From the NCBI GenBank assembly GCA_038040385.1, contig JBBPII010000022.1:1-64000 (forward strand): DNA of 64,000 nucleotides, read 5' to 3'. The stretch's first letter is position 1. Each line of letters begins with the position of its first letter. Positions 32,028 through 40,692 of this stretch are shown in pieces. Both the position numbers and the translations under genes were made by a program. This DNA is from Gilichinskyi gelida (lineage in GTDB: Bacteria > Acidobacteriota > Thermoanaerobaculia > Gp7-AA8). Below the pieces are notes generated by a model. The model made no database searches and was not told where the DNA came from. It saw only the letters and a program-made list of their open reading frames with translations.

Positions 32028-32780
32028 ATGGCCGACCCGAACAAGGTTGCGGTCTATTGCGACTCGTATCTCACCCATGACGTGGCGGCGGAGCTCGCGG
32101 CGAGTGCGTACGGCACGGTGGTCCTGCCGTACCACGAGGCCAACGACGAGATGCTACGCCAAAACATCCAACGACTGAAGTCCGAGGGGATGGTCAATAA
32201 CGTCCTCTTCTCCATCGGCGGCGACTACAAGGCCATCATCGTCAACAAGCCGGCATTCAAGAGCGAGCTGGCGAAGGCCATCGGCTACTACGGCATCGAC
32301 GGCGTCGATCTCGATCCGGAAGCGGCGGGCGCGAAGATCTTCGACGTCGTCGTCGAGCTGATCGCCTTCGTCTCCTCGATGGGAAAGATGGTCACCGCGG
32401 CGCCGTCGGAGCACCCGCAGTTCTGGATTGAAGTCCTGAAGGCCAGCGGCCCGCAGATGAGCTGGTGGAACCTGCAGCTCTATAACGGCGCGGAGTACGG
32501 TGCGTGGGTCTGCGCCATCGTCGAGAGCGGCGCGATGCCCACCGAGGTCGCGCAGAGCTTCGTCGTCCCCGGCTATAACGTCGCCTGGAGCACGCCGGAC
32601 GCGGTCGCCTACGAGCTGCAGGGACTCAAGCAGCTCGCCGCGTGGCTGGACGGGGCCTTCCTGCGGCGGTACGAAGACGTCCGCGCGCGCGGCGTCGAGT
32701 GGGCGAAGGCGGTCTGGAGCGGACTGGGTACCTCGCGCGCCGAAGCGGAGCGGCCGTGGCGAGCGCTGGTGAGTGCATAG
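32028..32780 (+). CDS. GH18-like glycoside hydrolase
   Basis: 250 aa from ATG 32028 (AGAGGGAG upstream). The catalytic motif DxxDxDxE is exact at residues 91-98 (D91-GV-D94-L-D96-P-E98), and the substrate-strand motif SIGG is at 62-65. TIM-barrel signs include MVTAAPSEHPQFWI and MSWWNLQLYNG as in GH18 chitinases and endo-N-acetylglucosaminidases. There is no signal peptide, so activity would be cytosolic unless exported another way. Substrate may be chitin- or peptidoglycan-like glycan; unknown. Confidence 0.85.
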   Translation: MADPNKVAVYCDSYLTHDVAAELAASAYGTVVLPYHEANDEMLRQNIQRLKSEGMVNNVLFSIGGDYKAIIVNKPAFKSELAKAIGYYGIDGVDLDPEAAGAKIFDVVVELIAFVSSMGKMVTAAPSEHPQFWIEVLKASGPQMSWWNLQLYNGAEYGAWVCAIVESGAMPTEVAQSFVVPGYNVAWSTPDAVAYELQGLKQLAAWLDGAFLRRYEDVRARGVEWAKAVWSGLGTSRAEAERPWRALVSA

Positions 32781-32819
32781 AAGCCCCTCGCGCACACAAC
32801 TTGCGTAACACTTCCCCAC

Positions 32820-33491
32820 ATGTGGCGGAGCACCCCGCCGTTCCTGAACCGCGACGACGCCGGCCGCCAGCTCGGCGCGGCGCTGGGGAAGACGCTCGGC
32901 AAGCGCGACGACGTCATCGTCCTCGGCCTGCCGCGCGGCGGCGTCCCGGTCGCCTGGCACGTGGCGCAGGCGCTCGGCGCGCCGCTGGACGTCTTCATCG
33001 TGCGCAAGCTCGGGGTCCCCGGCCACGAAGAGCTGGCCATGGGCGCCATCGCCAGCGGCGGCGTGCGGGTGATGAACCGCGATGTCCTCGACTACATGCC
33101 CATCCCGCAGCGGATGATCGACAGCGTGGCGGAGACTGAGCAGCGCGAGCTCGAGCGCCGCGAGCGCGAGTACCGCGGCGCGCGCGCGCCGCTCGACGTG
33201 CGTGGCAAGACGGTGATCATCGTCGACGACGGCCTGGCCACCGGCTCCACCATGCGCGCCGCCGTGCGCGCGCTGCGCAAGATGGAGCCGCGCGCGGTGA
33301 TCGTCGCCGTCCCGGTCGCCGCGGCGTCGACGTGCGAGGAATTCCGCCGCGACCCAGACGTCGACGACATCGTCTGCCTCCGCACCCCTGAGCCGTTCCA
33401 GGCGGTTGGGCTGTGGTACGAGGACTTCGATCAAACCGGCGACGATGAGGTCCACGAGCTCCTCGGCACTGCGGCGGAGGTGCGTCGATGA
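32820..33491 (+). CDS. Phosphoribosyltransferase family protein
   Basis: 223 aa. The PRPP-binding motif VIIVDDGLATGSTM is at about residues 138-152, with an upstream GLPRGGVPVAWHVAQALGAPLDVFIVRKLG as in the group of PRTases annotated near dienelactone hydrolases. It ends in a 4-nt overlap with the alpha/beta hydrolase gene (ATGA), so the pair is one operon. Such PRTase plus hydrolase pairs (sometimes fused) are common in bacteria; the true substrate is not known. Confidence 0.88.
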   Translation: MWRSTPPFLNRDDAGRQLGAALGKTLGKRDDVIVLGLPRGGVPVAWHVAQALGAPLDVFIVRKLGVPGHEELAMGAIASGGVRVMNRDVLDYMPIPQRMIDSVAETEQRELERREREYRGARAPLDVRGKTVIIVDDGLATGSTMRAAVRALRKMEPRAVIVAVPVAAASTCEEFRRDPDVDDIVCLRTPEPFQAVGLWYEDFDQTGDDEVHELLGTAAEVRR

Positions 33492-34150
33492 TGGCCACCG
33501 AGCGCGACGAGGGGGTGGTCCTCGTTCCGGCCGGCGGTGCCACGCTGGAAGGCAATCTGCTCATTCCGGCCGAGGCGACGGGCATCGTCCTCTTCGCGCA
33601 CGGCAGCGGATCGAGCCGCTTCAGCTCTCGCAACCGGTATGTCGCGCAGGAGCTGCGGCGCGGCGGTCTGGCCACGCTGCTCATCGACCTGCTCACCGTG
33701 CAGGAGGAGGCGGTCGACGTCCGCACTGCTCACCTGCGCTTCGACATCGACCTCCTCGCCGGCCGCCTGGCCGGCACCATCGAGTGGATGTCGCGCGAGC
33801 CGTCGACGAGCAGACTGCGCGTCGGGCTGTTCGGCGCCTCGACCGGCGGCGGCGCGGCGCTGGTGGCGGCGACGCGCCTGCCGGAGCGCGTCTCCGCGGT
33901 CGTCTCGCGCGGCGGGCGCCCCGACCTGGCGGGAGCGGCACTACCAAAAGTGAAAGCGCCGACTCTACTGATCGTCGGCGGCGACGACATCCCCGTAATC
34001 CAACTGAACCAGGAGGCGTACGACCTGATGACCTGCGAACGGCGGATGGAGATCATCCCCGGCGCCAGCCATCTGTTCGAGGAGCCGAGGACGCTGGAGC
34101 GCGTCGCCGAGCTGGCTCGCGACTGGTTCGTCCGCTATCTCCGCGCGTAA
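33488..34150 (+). CDS. Dienelactone hydrolase-like alpha/beta hydrolase
   Basis: 220 aa. The nucleophile elbow is GASTGGG (Ser), the acid probably Asp in LIVGGDDIP, and the His in IPGASHLF; all three fit a dienelactone hydrolase-type alpha/beta hydrolase. The oxyanion-side FAHGSGSSRFSSRNRYVAQ is typical of the group that pairs with phosphoribosyltransferases. Cytosolic. Overlaps the PRTase gene by 4 nt. Confidence 0.87.
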   Translation: MMATERDEGVVLVPAGGATLEGNLLIPAEATGIVLFAHGSGSSRFSSRNRYVAQELRRGGLATLLIDLLTVQEEAVDVRTAHLRFDIDLLAGRLAGTIEWMSREPSTSRLRVGLFGASTGGGAALVAATRLPERVSAVVSRGGRPDLAGAALPKVKAPTLLIVGGDDIPVIQLNQEAYDLMTCERRMEIIPGASHLFEEPRTLERVAELARDWFVRYLRA

Positions 34151-34184
34151 CCTCCCCCACGCGCCGTGAGTCACAATCGCGATC

Positions 34185-34751
34185 ATGAAACGAACGATTG
34201 CATTGCTGTCGATGCTGATCTCTCCCGCCGTGTTCGCCCAGCCGGGGGTCTCGCGGCCGTCGTCGCTGGCCAATCTCTCCTTTGGGTTGGAACGGCTCGA
34301 GGCGCTGCAGCGCGAGCGCGCCGCGGCCATCCGCCGCGACGCGTTCATCGTGTCGCAGCTCGTGGTGTCCACGGCGAGCCTCGATGACTTCCAGCGCAAC
34401 GCCGCGCTACAGAAGGCGCGCGAGGCCATCGACGCGGCGCAGCGGCGGGCGCGGGAGAACCCGCAGGCCTCGATTTACACGGCGACGGCGCTGAGCAAGG
34501 TGTTCGACCTGGTGAAACAGGCGCAGCAACAGGGAGCGAGCGCCGACATCCCGACGCTCAAGCGCGACATCCTCCGCCAGACGCACTTCATCCAGCAGGA
34601 GCTGTTCAAGGAACTGCAGGAAAGCCGCGCCGACCGTCAGGCGCTGACCGACCTTCAGGCACGTCTCTCCCGCATGACGACCGATCTCGATCAAGCCCTC
34701 GGCGAGGCGCTGGGGGCGACCTTCGACTTCTTCCGCGCCGGCGGACAGTGA
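34185..34751 (+). CDS. Exported helical protein of unknown function
   Basis: 188 aa with a signal peptide (MKRTIALLSMLISPAVFAQ). The mature protein is almost all amphipathic helix with coiled-coil character (LERLEALQRERAAAIRRDAFIVSQ, KFDLVKQAQQQ, QQELFKELQESRADRQALTDLQARLSRMTTDL). No family recognised. It is converging with the copper operon (stop at 34749-34751, next gene's stop at 34761). Confidence 0.65.
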   Translation: MKRTIALLSMLISPAVFAQPGVSRPSSLANLSFGLERLEALQRERAAAIRRDAFIVSQLVVSTASLDDFQRNAALQKAREAIDAAQRRARENPQASIYTATALSKVFDLVKQAQQQGASADIPTLKRDILRQTHFIQQELFKELQESRADRQALTDLQARLSRMTTDLDQALGEALGATFDFFRAGGQ

Positions 34752-34760
34752 CCTACCGTC

Positions 34761-35069
34761 TCACCCGTTTTTCGCGGAGCCGATCTTCACGCTGGCCGCC
34801 GTCTTTCCGTCGGTGGTCATTTTGACCACCACGCGCATTCCGACGGCTAGCTCGCTGCGTTTCGCCGCGTGGCCATCGGAGTGCGCGTACGCGGTGTCCT
34901 CCGACGTCAGCACCGTGATCTCCTTGCCGCCGGTGGTCTGCATCATGAAGCTGCCGTCGTCGTGCAGCATGGTGACGCTGCCCATGTAAGTGTGCCCATG
35001 ACCACCATGCGCGAATGCGGCGGCGGCAGCGAGGAGCAGAACGAGCGAGAGTGACAGTGCCTTTTTCAT
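34761..35069 (-). CDS. Small His-rich periplasmic protein (last gene of copper operon)
   Basis: 102 aa. The signal peptide (MKKALSLSLVLLLAAAAAFA) is followed immediately by HGGHGH, then a small beta-barrel-like region (YMGSVTMLHDDGSFMMQTTGGKEITVLTSEDTAY, KRSELAVGMRVVVKMTTDGK) as in DUF5666-like OB folds. The His-rich N-terminus could bind copper. The start overlaps the cytochrome c stop by 4 nt. It is the last gene of the minus-strand operon running from 40493. Confidence 0.72.
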   Translation of the reverse strand: MKKALSLSLVLLLAAAAAFAHGGHGHTYMGSVTMLHDDGSFMMQTTGGKEITVLTSEDTAYAHSDGHAAKRSELAVGMRVVVKMTTDGKTAASVKIGSAKNG

Positions 35070-35641
35070 CGAGGGTCGGAACCTTCGAGAAACTGCATCT
35101 GTTCCCATTCTTCGGGTGACTTCGGGTTGAGCTTCTCCATCTCGGCGAGCTCCGCGGGAGTCAGCTTCGGCATGTGCCGGATGAAGTGCACGAGCGACCA
35201 GCTCTCATACGCCGACTCCGCTGTCCCGCTGCCGAACCCCGGCATCCCGGTAAGACGCACGCCGTTCTCGATGATCGAGAAGATCTCGCCGTCGGAGAGC
35301 GTCTGGGTCGCGGCGAGCGTCATGTCCGGCGTCCTGGGGTACATCTGCGTGCCCATGCCGCTCTTTCCTTTGCCGTCGTTCCCGTGACAGATCGCGCAGT
35401 GGTCGGCGAAATGCGCGCGCCCCTCGGCGAGCACCTGGGGAGCGAGCGGAACGGGATTCTTCACCCGGCGCAGATCGGCCGGCACCGCCCAGTGCCGCGC
35501 GGTGCGCGCGGCGATCCTCTCGATCGCGGTCGGCTCGTCGTGCGCGCTGAAACCGTGTCGCAGCATGATCGCGCATCCGACGATGATGACGATCGTCACG
35601 ACGGCGATCCCGCCGAGGGTCGCCTTCGTCCGCCGGGTCAT
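35066..35641 (-). CDS. Membrane-anchored c-type cytochrome (copper operon)
   Basis: 191 aa. N-terminal membrane anchor (GGIAVVTIVIIVGCAIML), haem motif CAICH (about residues 84-88) and GTQMYPRTPDMTLAATQ and GMPGF giving a Met ligand. It ends with a Lys/Glu-rich tail. The ATG overlaps the multicopper oxidase stop by 4 nt, so it may pass electrons to or from that oxidase in the periplasm. Confidence 0.88.
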   Translation of the reverse strand: MTRRTKATLGGIAVVTIVIIVGCAIMLRHGFSAHDEPTAIERIAARTARHWAVPADLRRVKNPVPLAPQVLAEGRAHFADHCAICHGNDGKGKSGMGTQMYPRTPDMTLAATQTLSDGEIFSIIENGVRLTGMPGFGSGTAESAYESWSLVHFIRHMPKLTPAELAEMEKLNPKSPEEWEQMQFLEGSDPR

Positions 35642-36909
35642 TCGCCATGCCCCTCGCCGACGCGGTACGCCGAGGTGCCGGGCGGCTGCCGGTACCAGCC
35701 GGGATCGCGGTCGTAGTCGATGTCTTCCCGGATCTTGACCACCGTGAACATGCCGCCCATGTCGATGGTGCCGTACGGCCCGACGCCGCCGAGCATGGCG
35801 ATGCTGTTGCGCGGCATGGCCATCATTCCCTGATGCTCCGCCATGTCGCCCATGCCCGTCGTCCCCATCAGCATCGTGTTCGGCACCAGCGCATTCACAC
35901 GCGCTTCGCTCTTTGCGGCATCGACGCCCAGCAAGTTCGGCATACCGTGCCCCATCTGATTCATCACGTGGTGCGTCTTGTGGCAGTGGAGGGCCCAGTC
36001 GCCGGGGTTGTCGGCGATGAGCTCGATGTCGCGCGTGGCGCCCACCGGGACGTTGACCGTGTTCTCCGCGATCCAGGCGGATGGCTGGATGGGACCGGCG
36101 TCAGTGCCGGTGACGTAGAACTTGTGGCCATGGATGTGGATGGGGTGCGAGTCCATGCTGAGGTTGGCGACGCGGATGCGCAAGCGGTCGCCCACCCGCA
36201 CCAGCAGCGGATCGGTCCCGGGAAAGACGCGGCTGTTGAAGGTGAAGACGTTGAAGTCGAGCATCACGGTCGGATCGGGCGTGGACGCCCCCGGCTTAAT
36301 GGCCCATTCATTGAGAAAGATCGCGAAGTCGCGGTCGGCGCGATGCACATTTGCGTCGCGGGGATGGATGATGAAGAAGCCCTGCATGCCCATGGCGATC
36401 TGCACCATCTCGTCGAAGTGCGGGTGGTACATCAGAGTCCCGGTCTGCTTGAGGGTGAATTCGTAGGCGAAGGTCTCCCCCGGCCCGATCTTCGGCTGGG
36501 TGAGACCGGTCACGCCGTCCATGCCGTTCGGCAGAATCACGCCGTGCCAGTGGATCGACGTCCCCTCCGGCAGTTTGTTCGTGACCAACAGGCGGACGCG
36601 GTCGCCTTCGAATGCCTCGATGGTCGGGCCGGGGCTCATGCCGTTGTAACCCCAGCAATTCACCACGAAACCGTCGACGAATTCGCGCTTCACCGGCTCG
36701 GCGATGAGATGGAAGACCTTCACGCCGTTTTCCATCCGATGCGGCAGCGTCGCGCCGTTCGGCGTGATGACCGGCGTTCGTCCGCCGCTCGGGCGGCGCG
36801 CCGGCGGGAGGGGGGCGGCCGGAGCCGCCTCGGCGCGATCGCCGCGCAGAAGTAAGCCGCCGAAGAATCCTCCGACCGAGGAGAAGAGCAGTTTGCGTCG
36901 TGAGAACAT
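35638..36909 (-). CDS. Multicopper oxidase (CopA/CueO-like)
   Basis: 423 aa with a Tat-like N-terminus (MFSRRKLLFSSVGGFFGG). All four copper-binding motifs are present: H120-W-H122-G, H162-P-H164, H255-x2-H258-x-H260-G and H308-C309-H310-x3-H314, so T1, T2 and T3 sites are complete. The Met-rich C-terminal region (MGTTGMGDMAEHQGMMAM) resembles copper-handling oxidases. Likely oxidises Cu(I) or phenols in the periplasm. Start overlaps the TolC-like gene by 1 nt, stop overlaps the cytochrome c start by 4 nt. Confidence 0.92.
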   Translation of the reverse strand: MFSRRKLLFSSVGGFFGGLLLRGDRAEAAPAAPLPPARRPSGGRTPVITPNGATLPHRMENGVKVFHLIAEPVKREFVDGFVVNCWGYNGMSPGPTIEAFEGDRVRLLVTNKLPEGTSIHWHGVILPNGMDGVTGLTQPKIGPGETFAYEFTLKQTGTLMYHPHFDEMVQIAMGMQGFFIIHPRDANVHRADRDFAIFLNEWAIKPGASTPDPTVMLDFNVFTFNSRVFPGTDPLLVRVGDRLRIRVANLSMDSHPIHIHGHKFYVTGTDAGPIQPSAWIAENTVNVPVGATRDIELIADNPGDWALHCHKTHHVMNQMGHGMPNLLGVDAAKSEARVNALVPNTMLMGTTGMGDMAEHQGMMAMPRNSIAMLGGVGPYGTIDMGGMFTVVKIREDIDYDRDPGWYRQPPGTSAYRVGEGHGE

Positions 36910-38246
36910 CAGTGGCCTCCTGCGCCGTTGACGGCGAGATCGAGTTCGTTGCGGGCGGTCCAGTAATCGCGCTGGGCGTCGATGAAGTCGCGCCGCGCCT
37001 GCGCTTCGTTTTCCTTCGCCTGCAGGAGCTGAAAGATGCCGGCCAGCATGGCGTTGTGCTCGAGCTGCGTGAGCCGCACGATGCGCTCGCGGCGCGGCAG
37101 CAGGACATCGCGGAAGTACTCGACACGCGCGCGCGCCTCGGTCACCGCCGACTGCGCCGCGCGAACTTGCGATGACGACTCGACCAGCAGGGCGTTCAGC
37201 ACGTGGCGGGCGCGCAGGAACTGCGCCTCGGCCCGCGACCGCGCGGCTTCGCCGCGGTTGAAGATCGGGATCGGAAGCTCGATGCCCGGACCGACCGTGC
37301 GCGCCCCGTCCGCGTCGCGCTGAAGGTGAACGTCTCCGGTGATCTCGCCCAGCGCAGCGAGACGAGCGACCGGCACGCGCCGCCGCGCGATGTCGATCTC
37401 GCGGCGGGCGACCTCGATGTCCAGCCGGCGCGCGGCGGCGAGTCGCTCGAGCTCCGTTTGATCGGGCTCGGACGGCGGGAGGTTGGGAAACGCCGAGGGC
37501 AGCCGCCACTCCGCGGAAGCGTCTCGCAGGCCCATGCCGCGGATCAGCGTCTCCCGAGCGAGCAACAGCCGCTGCTCGGTCCGCGCCAGGTCGATCTTCG
37601 CCTCCTCGTAGTGCGCCTGCTCGCTTTCCAGATCGAGATCGGTGATGTTCTGGGCCTCGTGCTGCCGCTGCGCGAGCTCGGCCGCGGCCTTCGCCGATTC
37701 GAGAATCGTGCGGCTCATCCCCACGTGCTGGGAGGCCGCGAGAAGATCGTAGTAATCGGCGCGCAGGCCGGCGGCGAAGCGCAAGACCTCGCCGGTAACG
37801 CGCAGCTTGGCGGCGTCGAATTCGGCGCGGCCGATCGCGCGCCGCTGCCGCAGTTGGATCAGATCGACCAGCGACTGGGCGAGGCGGAACTCGTACGGGT
37901 GGAAGGGATCGCCGGGGAAGCGCAGCTCCGCCTCGAACAGCGGATTGCGGATCGTGCTCGCCTCGATGAGATCGGCGCGGGCGATGCCGAGCTCCGCGAG
38001 GATCACCTGCAGGCGCGGGTTGTTGATGAGGCCCACCGCGACCGCGCGATCCGCGGTCAACTCATCGTGCAGCAGCGTGCCGATGCGGGCGTCGTCGGTT
38101 GCCGACGGCTCCGCGCTGGCCTCGACGTTCGCGTGAGCGCGCTCGGAGACGGCCTGCTGAACCTCGGACATGCCCGCATCTCGGGGAACGCTGGCACACG
38201 ATGCCGTGAGCAGAGCGGAAATGAGAATCAAGGAGGTGTGTTTCAT
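36909..38246 (-). CDS. TolC family outer-membrane lipoprotein
   Basis: 445 aa. A lipobox (LLTASC, Cys17) marks it as a lipoprotein of the outer-membrane efflux type. Repeated long helices (LIQLRQRRAIGRAEFDAAKLRVTGEVLRFAAGLRADYYDLLAA, VEYFRDVLLPRRERIVRLTQLEH) and paired GIxxADLIEA segments are typical of OEP repeats. AAGGAGG precedes the ATG. It would form the exit duct for a periplasmic efflux or copper export complex; the matching inner-membrane pump is not in this window. Confidence 0.88.
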   Translation of the reverse strand: MKHTSLILISALLTASCASVPRDAGMSEVQQAVSERAHANVEASAEPSATDDARIGTLLHDELTADRAVAVGLINNPRLQVILAELGIARADLIEASTIRNPLFEAELRFPGDPFHPYEFRLAQSLVDLIQLRQRRAIGRAEFDAAKLRVTGEVLRFAAGLRADYYDLLAASQHVGMSRTILESAKAAAELAQRQHEAQNITDLDLESEQAHYEEAKIDLARTEQRLLLARETLIRGMGLRDASAEWRLPSAFPNLPPSEPDQTELERLAAARRLDIEVARREIDIARRRVPVARLAALGEITGDVHLQRDADGARTVGPGIELPIPIFNRGEAARSRAEAQFLRARHVLNALLVESSSQVRAAQSAVTEARARVEYFRDVLLPRRERIVRLTQLEHNAMLAGIFQLLQAKENEAQARRDFIDAQRDYWTARNELDLAVNGAGGH

Positions 38247-38791
38247 GGCCGCTCCTCCTTGTCACGCGGCGGCGGCGCGTCGAATTCATCCTGCCGCAGG
38301 GTTGCGGCGGGACGCGTCTGCGCGATTTCGGCGTTTGTCGTCGGAGCGCCGAGGCGGATGTCGGGCGGGGGGGCGGACGGCGCGTGCTGCATCGCGCCGT
38401 GCTCCATCGCGGACATGTCGTGTTGCATCGGCGGCATGTTCTTGTGGTCCATCTTCGAGTGGTCCATCTGCGGCATCTTCGAGTGGTCCATCCCGGACAT
38501 CTTCGAGTGATCCATCGTCGAGTGGTCCATTCCCGGCATATTCGAATGATCCATGCCGGACATCTTCGAGTGATCCATGCCCGCCATCTCCGAATGTGGG
38601 GCTTCCGCCGCGCCGCTTTCGGCTACATGGCCGCCGTGCTCACCGCCGGCGGCGGCCTTCAGGCCTTTCTTCTGGGCCTCGGTGTACGCAGCCGCACTCT
38701 TCGACGCCATGGTCTGCTTGCCGCCACAACCGACTAGCGGCGCGACAGCGAAAAGCGATACGCACGCGATGGTGCGAGGGTGAAATCTCAT
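38243..38791 (-). CDS. Met/His-rich lipoprotein with MDHSKM repeats (copper binding)
   Basis: 182 aa. Lipobox VGC (Cys22). Residues 69-136 contain seven MDH units, mostly MDHSKM or MDHSxM, plus MQH, MEH and MQH further on. Dense Met and His pairs are the standard signature of Cu(I)/Cu(II) binding periplasmic proteins such as PcoE/CopB-like. A poly-Pro and TRPAATLRQDEFD tail follows. It overlaps the TolC-like gene by 4 nt and directly precedes the multicopper oxidase. Confidence 0.85.
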   Translation of the reverse strand: MRFHPRTIACVSLFAVAPLVGCGGKQTMASKSAAAYTEAQKKGLKAAAGGEHGGHVAESGAAEAPHSEMAGMDHSKMSGMDHSNMPGMDHSTMDHSKMSGMDHSKMPQMDHSKMDHKNMPPMQHDMSAMEHGAMQHAPSAPPPDIRLGAPTTNAEIAQTRPAATLRQDEFDAPPPRDKEERP

Positions 38792-38872
38792 TAGTTACTC
38801 CCAAAGCTACCGTGTGAATGGAGGGAGGGCGCGACGGTTCCCGGCGTAGCCGGCGTCAGCGCGGAGGAGGGA

Positions 38873-39283
38873 TCAGATGCGGAAGGTCTCGACCAGCAGG
38901 TGCAGTCCGACGTCCTGATCGCAACGGATCGCGCCGAGGGCGATGAAGCTGCGATAGGCGGTTGACGCAGATGGCGCGGGGAGATGCAGCGCGGCGCGGG
39001 TCACCACCAGCCGGAAGACGGCCGGCAGCGCGGTCACCATCCGTTTGACCGGCTCTTCCTTCTCCCGTGCCGGCGAGGACGGCTGGGCGTGATCGTGGCC
39101 GGCGCTGCCGCCGCGCATGAAGTTCGCGACCGCTGAGCAGATCGGCATCATCCGGTGCAGCGTCCGGTGAAACGGCAGGACACAGCATCCGACCAGAAAC
39201 ACCGTGCCGAAAAGGAGCGGGACAGTGGCTCCAGCGATCCAGGCAGCGGCGATGGCGGCGCGTCTCATAATCTTCTCAATCAT
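38873..39283 (-). CDS. Small membrane protein with Cys/His/Met cluster (copper operon)
   Basis: 136 aa from ATG 39283 (one base after the upstream stop), or 131 aa from ATG 39268 which has GAGAAG upstream. A membrane segment (IAAAWIAGATVPLLFGTVFLVG) ends in GCCVLPFHRTLHRMMPICS, a run of Cys, His and Met suited to metal binding, followed by a His-containing GGSAGHDHAQPS. No known family recognised. The 81-bp gap to the Met-rich lipoprotein gene shows nothing else. Confidence 0.62.
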   Translation of the reverse strand: MIEKIMRRAAIAAAWIAGATVPLLFGTVFLVGCCVLPFHRTLHRMMPICSAVANFMRGGSAGHDHAQPSSPAREKEEPVKRMVTALPAVFRLVVTRAALHLPAPSASTAYRSFIALGAIRCDQDVGLHLLVETFRI

Positions 39284-39284
39284 G

Positions 39285-40493
39285 TCAGAAACGGAGACGG
39301 GCGAGGTGAATTCGCTTCGACGTCGCATTCTGCTCGGTCCAGGCGAAGTAGACGTCGCGTCCGATGCGGGCCACTCGCGGAAACCCGGCCGCCCGCGCTG
39401 TACTCGAGTCGGCGATTTTGACGGATGGCGCAGCCTGGCGGTTTCGCCCGACCCTTCGCGCGCGAATCTCCGCCCCGGCGGCGGTCTGTTCGGACCAGGT
39501 CACGAGCGCCGTCTCGGCGTCGAGCATCACGATGTCCACGCGTCCGGCCGGCTTCCCGTCGTCGATCGCCACCGGCGAGCCGAACGTCGCGCCGCCGTCG
39601 TCGGAGAACGCGACGAACGCGCGGCCGCGCTCCCCCACGCCGGTGAACCACGCCGCGGCGACGCGATCCGCGAAGGCGTCGACCTGCGGGCCGTTCACCG
39701 GACAGCCGTTGATCTTCCAGCCGTCGGCGTGCAGAAGACGGGGGCTGCTCCAGCCGCGAGTTGTTTTCCTCACCACCGCGATGTCGCGGACCTCATCGCC
39801 CGACCGATCGCGGTAGGCGATCACCGGACCGCTCTTCGCCACCGTCATCCCCGTGGTGCAGCACTCGCACGCGCGACCGTCCAACTCCGCATCGGCATGA
39901 ATGCCACCCTTCGCATCGACCGTCGCATAGCGAAGCGTCATTTCGCCTTCTTCCTTGCCCGGCGTCATCTTCCGGCCGTCGAGCCACGCCACCCCGACGC
40001 CGCCCTCCGGCAGCGGCGCCAGGGAAGCGAACCCGTGCTCGGTCTTCGTGCCGTCGCGGTTCAGCACGAAGGAATCGCTCCACGTCCGGCCGCTGTCGCG
40101 GGAGATCGCCATCCGGACGTCGTACGCGTAGACCTCCTTGCCGCTTTTCTGCAGCCAGTGCGCGTAGAGCACGCCGCGGCGGTCTTCGACGATCGATGGG
40201 AAGTCGGCCCAGTTCACGAAGAAGTCGTTCCGCTCGACGATCGAGCGCGCCTCCGACCACTTGCCGCTCTTGAGCCTCGCAAAGCGCAACGCGACACGGT
40301 CACTGTTCACCACCGGCTCGAGCCAGCTCAGAAGCAAGACGTCGTTCGATGCGAAGAGAAACGGTTCGGCCGAGCCGGCACCGGCAGGAGGCGTCATCTC
40401 CGCCGGCGCCGGTTGAGGCCACGCATCCCCGACGCAAAGCGTGAGAGTGACGATCAAGAGGTATCGAACGAGGTTCCGCATGAGGGTAGTCAT
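39285..40493 (-). CDS. Exported exo-alpha-sialidase-like protein with CECC motif
   Basis: 402 aa (or 398 aa from ATG 40481), signal peptide about residues 5-26. The sialidase-like propeller has Asp-box-like repeats (AISRDSGRTW, AFSDDGGATF) and a conserved DGRACECCTTGM segment around residue 208, a Cys cluster that I associate with a subgroup of exported propellers of unknown role. It is the first gene of the copper operon and is 1 nt from the next start. Catalytic Tyr/Arg triad not confirmed. Confidence 0.8.
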   Translation of the reverse strand: MTTLMRNLVRYLLIVTLTLCVGDAWPQPAPAEMTPPAGAGSAEPFLFASNDVLLLSWLEPVVNSDRVALRFARLKSGKWSEARSIVERNDFFVNWADFPSIVEDRRGVLYAHWLQKSGKEVYAYDVRMAISRDSGRTWSDSFVLNRDGTKTEHGFASLAPLPEGGVGVAWLDGRKMTPGKEEGEMTLRYATVDAKGGIHADAELDGRACECCTTGMTVAKSGPVIAYRDRSGDEVRDIAVVRKTTRGWSSPRLLHADGWKINGCPVNGPQVDAFADRVAAAWFTGVGERGRAFVAFSDDGGATFGSPVAIDDGKPAGRVDIVMLDAETALVTWSEQTAAGAEIRARRVGRNRQAAPSVKIADSSTARAAGFPRVARIGRDVYFAWTEQNATSKRIHLARLRF

Positions 40494-40645
40494 TGTAAGC
40501 GCGGCCAGCAGTCAGCGGCGCCAGCCGGTGACGCGCCGCGACATCTCCTGGCAACGCTACCTCGGCAGCTACGCGCGCGCGATCGCGTCCGCGCCGCGTT
40601 GATGAAGCGAGAGCGGATCATGCAGGCACCGCAAAAAGCGAGAAA

Positions 40646-40670
40646 GCCCCGCCGCGAGGCGGGGCCCTTT
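40646..40670 (-). terminator. Intrinsic terminator, likely bidirectional
   Basis: GCCCCGCC-GCGA-GGCGGGGC forms a perfect 8-bp stem. On the plus strand it is followed by CCTTTTT; on the minus strand by TTTCTCGCTTTTT. It lies just downstream of the metalloprotease-like gene (stop 40693) and is therefore its terminator, about 30 bp beyond the stop; a plus-strand transcript entering from the left would also end here. Confidence 0.82.
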
Positions 40671-40692
40671 TTCGCTTGCAAGACTCCAGGGG

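Noticed and set aside
38440..38590. Short tandem DNA repeats that might suggest a CRISPR array
   Set aside because: They are the in-frame MDHSKM codon repeats of the lipoprotein gene, with no unique spacers of regular length.
40480..40602. A 40-codon plus-strand frame overlapping the start of the CECC propeller gene
   Set aside because: No ribosome site or recognisable motif. Composition fits chance.
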